Origin: Gammaproteobacteria bacterium
Lineage (GTDB): Bacteria > Pseudomonadota > Gammaproteobacteria > Thiohalomonadales > Thiohalomonadaceae
NCBI GenBank assembly: GCA_026193675.1
Contig: JAPHSO010000046.1
Location: 1 to 7,053 of the forward strand
Length of the DNA: 7,053 bases
Direction of reading: 5' to 3'
Below, piece by piece: positions 6,160 to 7,053 of the stretch; positions within the stretch are counted from its first letter, which is position 1; each line of letters opens with the position of its first letter. Position numbers and translations under genes: made by a program. Under the pieces are notes generated by a model, which did not search any database, was not told where the DNA came from, and saw only the letters and a list, made by a program, of their open reading frames with translations.

Positions 6160-7053
6160 CTAGATGTTTTTTGCTTGTGCAACTGCATTGCCAATGTAGT
6201 TGGCAGGGGTCCACTGTTTCATCTCTGCTTTGACCGCGTCAGGTAGTTCGAGGGTGTCGATGAATTGGGCCATGCCTTCGCCATCAACGCGCTTACCACG
6301 TGTCAGTGCCTTGAGTTTTTCGTAGGGCTTCTCAATACCGTAGCGACGCATCACAGTCTGAATCGGTTCGGCGAGAACCTCCCAGTTGGTATCAAGATCC
6401 GCACTTAGCACCGGCTCATTGATCTCCAGTTTGCTGATACCGCGCATGGTTGAGCTGTAGGCGATCAGCGCATAACCGACACCCACACCAAGATTCCGTA
6501 GTACGGTTGAATCGGTCAGGTCACGCTGCCAGCGTGAGATGGGCAGCTTACTGGCGAGATGCTGGAATACCGCATTGGCCAATCCCAGGTTGCCCTCTGA
6601 ATTTTCAAAGTCGATGGGGTTAACCTTGTGGGGCATGGTTGATGAGCCCACCTCACCTTCGATAGTGCGCTGCTTGAAGTAACCGTTAGAGATGTAGGCC
6701 CAGATGTCACGATCAAAATCGATGATGATGGTGTTAAAGCGGGCGACGCAATCGAACATCTCTGCAATATAGTCGTGTGGCTCAATCTGAGTGGTGTAGG
6801 GATTCCAGTCGATACCCAGTGAGGTGACAAATTTCTCAGCCTCATCTTGCCAGTCGATTTCGGGATAGCTGGCGAGGTGGGCGTTGTAGTTACCGACCGC
6901 ACCATTGATCTTGCCGAGAATAGGGATCGCAACCAACTGTTCACGCTGGCGTTTCAGACGGTAGGCGACGTTAGCCATCTCCTTACCCATCGTTGAAGGT
7001 GAGGCGGGTTGTCCGTGGGTACGTGAAAGCAGGGGAACTTCAGCCTGATCATG
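6160..7053 (-). CDS. purB: Adenylosuccinate lyase (5' partial)
   Basis: PurB catalyses two steps of purine synthesis: cleavage of SAICAR to AICAR plus fumarate, and of adenylosuccinate to AMP plus fumarate. The frame stays open to the right window edge, so the ATG at 6990 is internal. The window holds the C-terminal 297 residues, and about 158 are missing compared with the 456-residue E. coli protein. The fragment includes RTHGQPASPS (11-20), whose His13 should match the catalytic His171 of E. coli, and GEVGSSTMPHKVNPIDFENS (133-152), the fumarase/aspartase superfamily signature, whose Ser137 falls at the position of the catalytic Ser295. WEVLAEPIQTVMRRYG and KALTRGKRVDGEGM are also very close to the enterobacterial form. 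The C-terminal end (TPANYIGNAVAQ) is intact. It is the first visible gene of the minus-strand block; its promoter lies outside the window. Confidence 0.97.
   Translation of the reverse strand, partial: HDQAEVPLLSRTHGQPASPSTMGKEMANVAYRLKRQREQLVAIPILGKINGAVGNYNAHLASYPEIDWQDEAEKFVTSLGIDWNPYTTQIEPHDYIAEMFDCVARFNTIIIDFDRDIWAYISNGYFKQRTIEGEVGSSTMPHKVNPIDFENSEGNLGLANAVFQHLASKLPISRWQRDLTDSTVLRNLGVGVGYALIAYSSTMRGISKLEINEPVLSADLDTNWEVLAEPIQTVMRRYGIEKPYEKLKALTRGKRVDGEGMAQFIDTLELPDAVKAEMKQWTPANYIGNAVAQAKNI

Noticed and set aside
6988..6990. ATG at 6990 as the purB start
   Set aside because: The open frame continues to the window edge and includes the conserved THGQP catalytic block, so the start is outside the window.
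1..7053. CATG at both window ends as a possible repeat or attachment site
   Set aside because: Four bases at each edge of intact gene fragments are expected by chance, and no longer match extends inward.

Overview
The window is ordinary chromosomal DNA of about 50% GC, densely coding, and almost certainly from a gammaproteobacterium. The strongest pointers are a PurB fragment that is very close to the enterobacterial enzyme and a RoxA/YcfD-type ribosomal oxygenase just downstream of it. The pair of rSAM/selenodomain-associated transferases at the left edge is common in environmental, often sulfur-oxidising, proteobacteria. I cannot name a genus. There are no RNA genes, insertion sequences, CRISPR arrays, phage genes or long repeats. 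Both outer genes are cut by the window ends.

Left region (1-1249, plus strand): two abutting genes, a family-2-like glycosyltransferase lacking about 30 N-terminal residues and a DUF2064 nucleotidyltransferase-like protein. They match the 'rSAM/selenodomain-associated transferase' types 2 and 1. The pair usually travels with a radical SAM protein now linked to arsenosugar synthesis, which would lie to the left of the window. The plus-strand block then meets the minus-strand block tail to tail across 75 noncoding bases (1250-1324).

Right region (7053-1325, minus strand): six genes read in one direction. They are purB (C-terminal two thirds), a secreted DUF3530 alpha/beta hydrolase, the JmjC ribosomal protein L16 arginine hydroxylase roxA, a GNAT acetyltransferase, an M61 zinc peptidase with a PDZ domain, and a small zinc-ribbon protein of unknown function. 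Gaps are 39 nt or less and two junctions overlap, so this looks like one transcription unit with translational coupling. Four of the six start codons visible in the window are GTG or TTG.

Functionally, the right block joins purine synthesis, ribosome modification, a possible protein acetyltransferase and a cytoplasmic peptidase. A protein-modification or quality-control theme is possible for roxA, the GNAT gene, the M61 gene and the zinc-ribbon gene, but this is inference from position only. The least explained item is the zinc-ribbon protein coupled to the M61 peptidase. I found no convincing wholly new system in this window.
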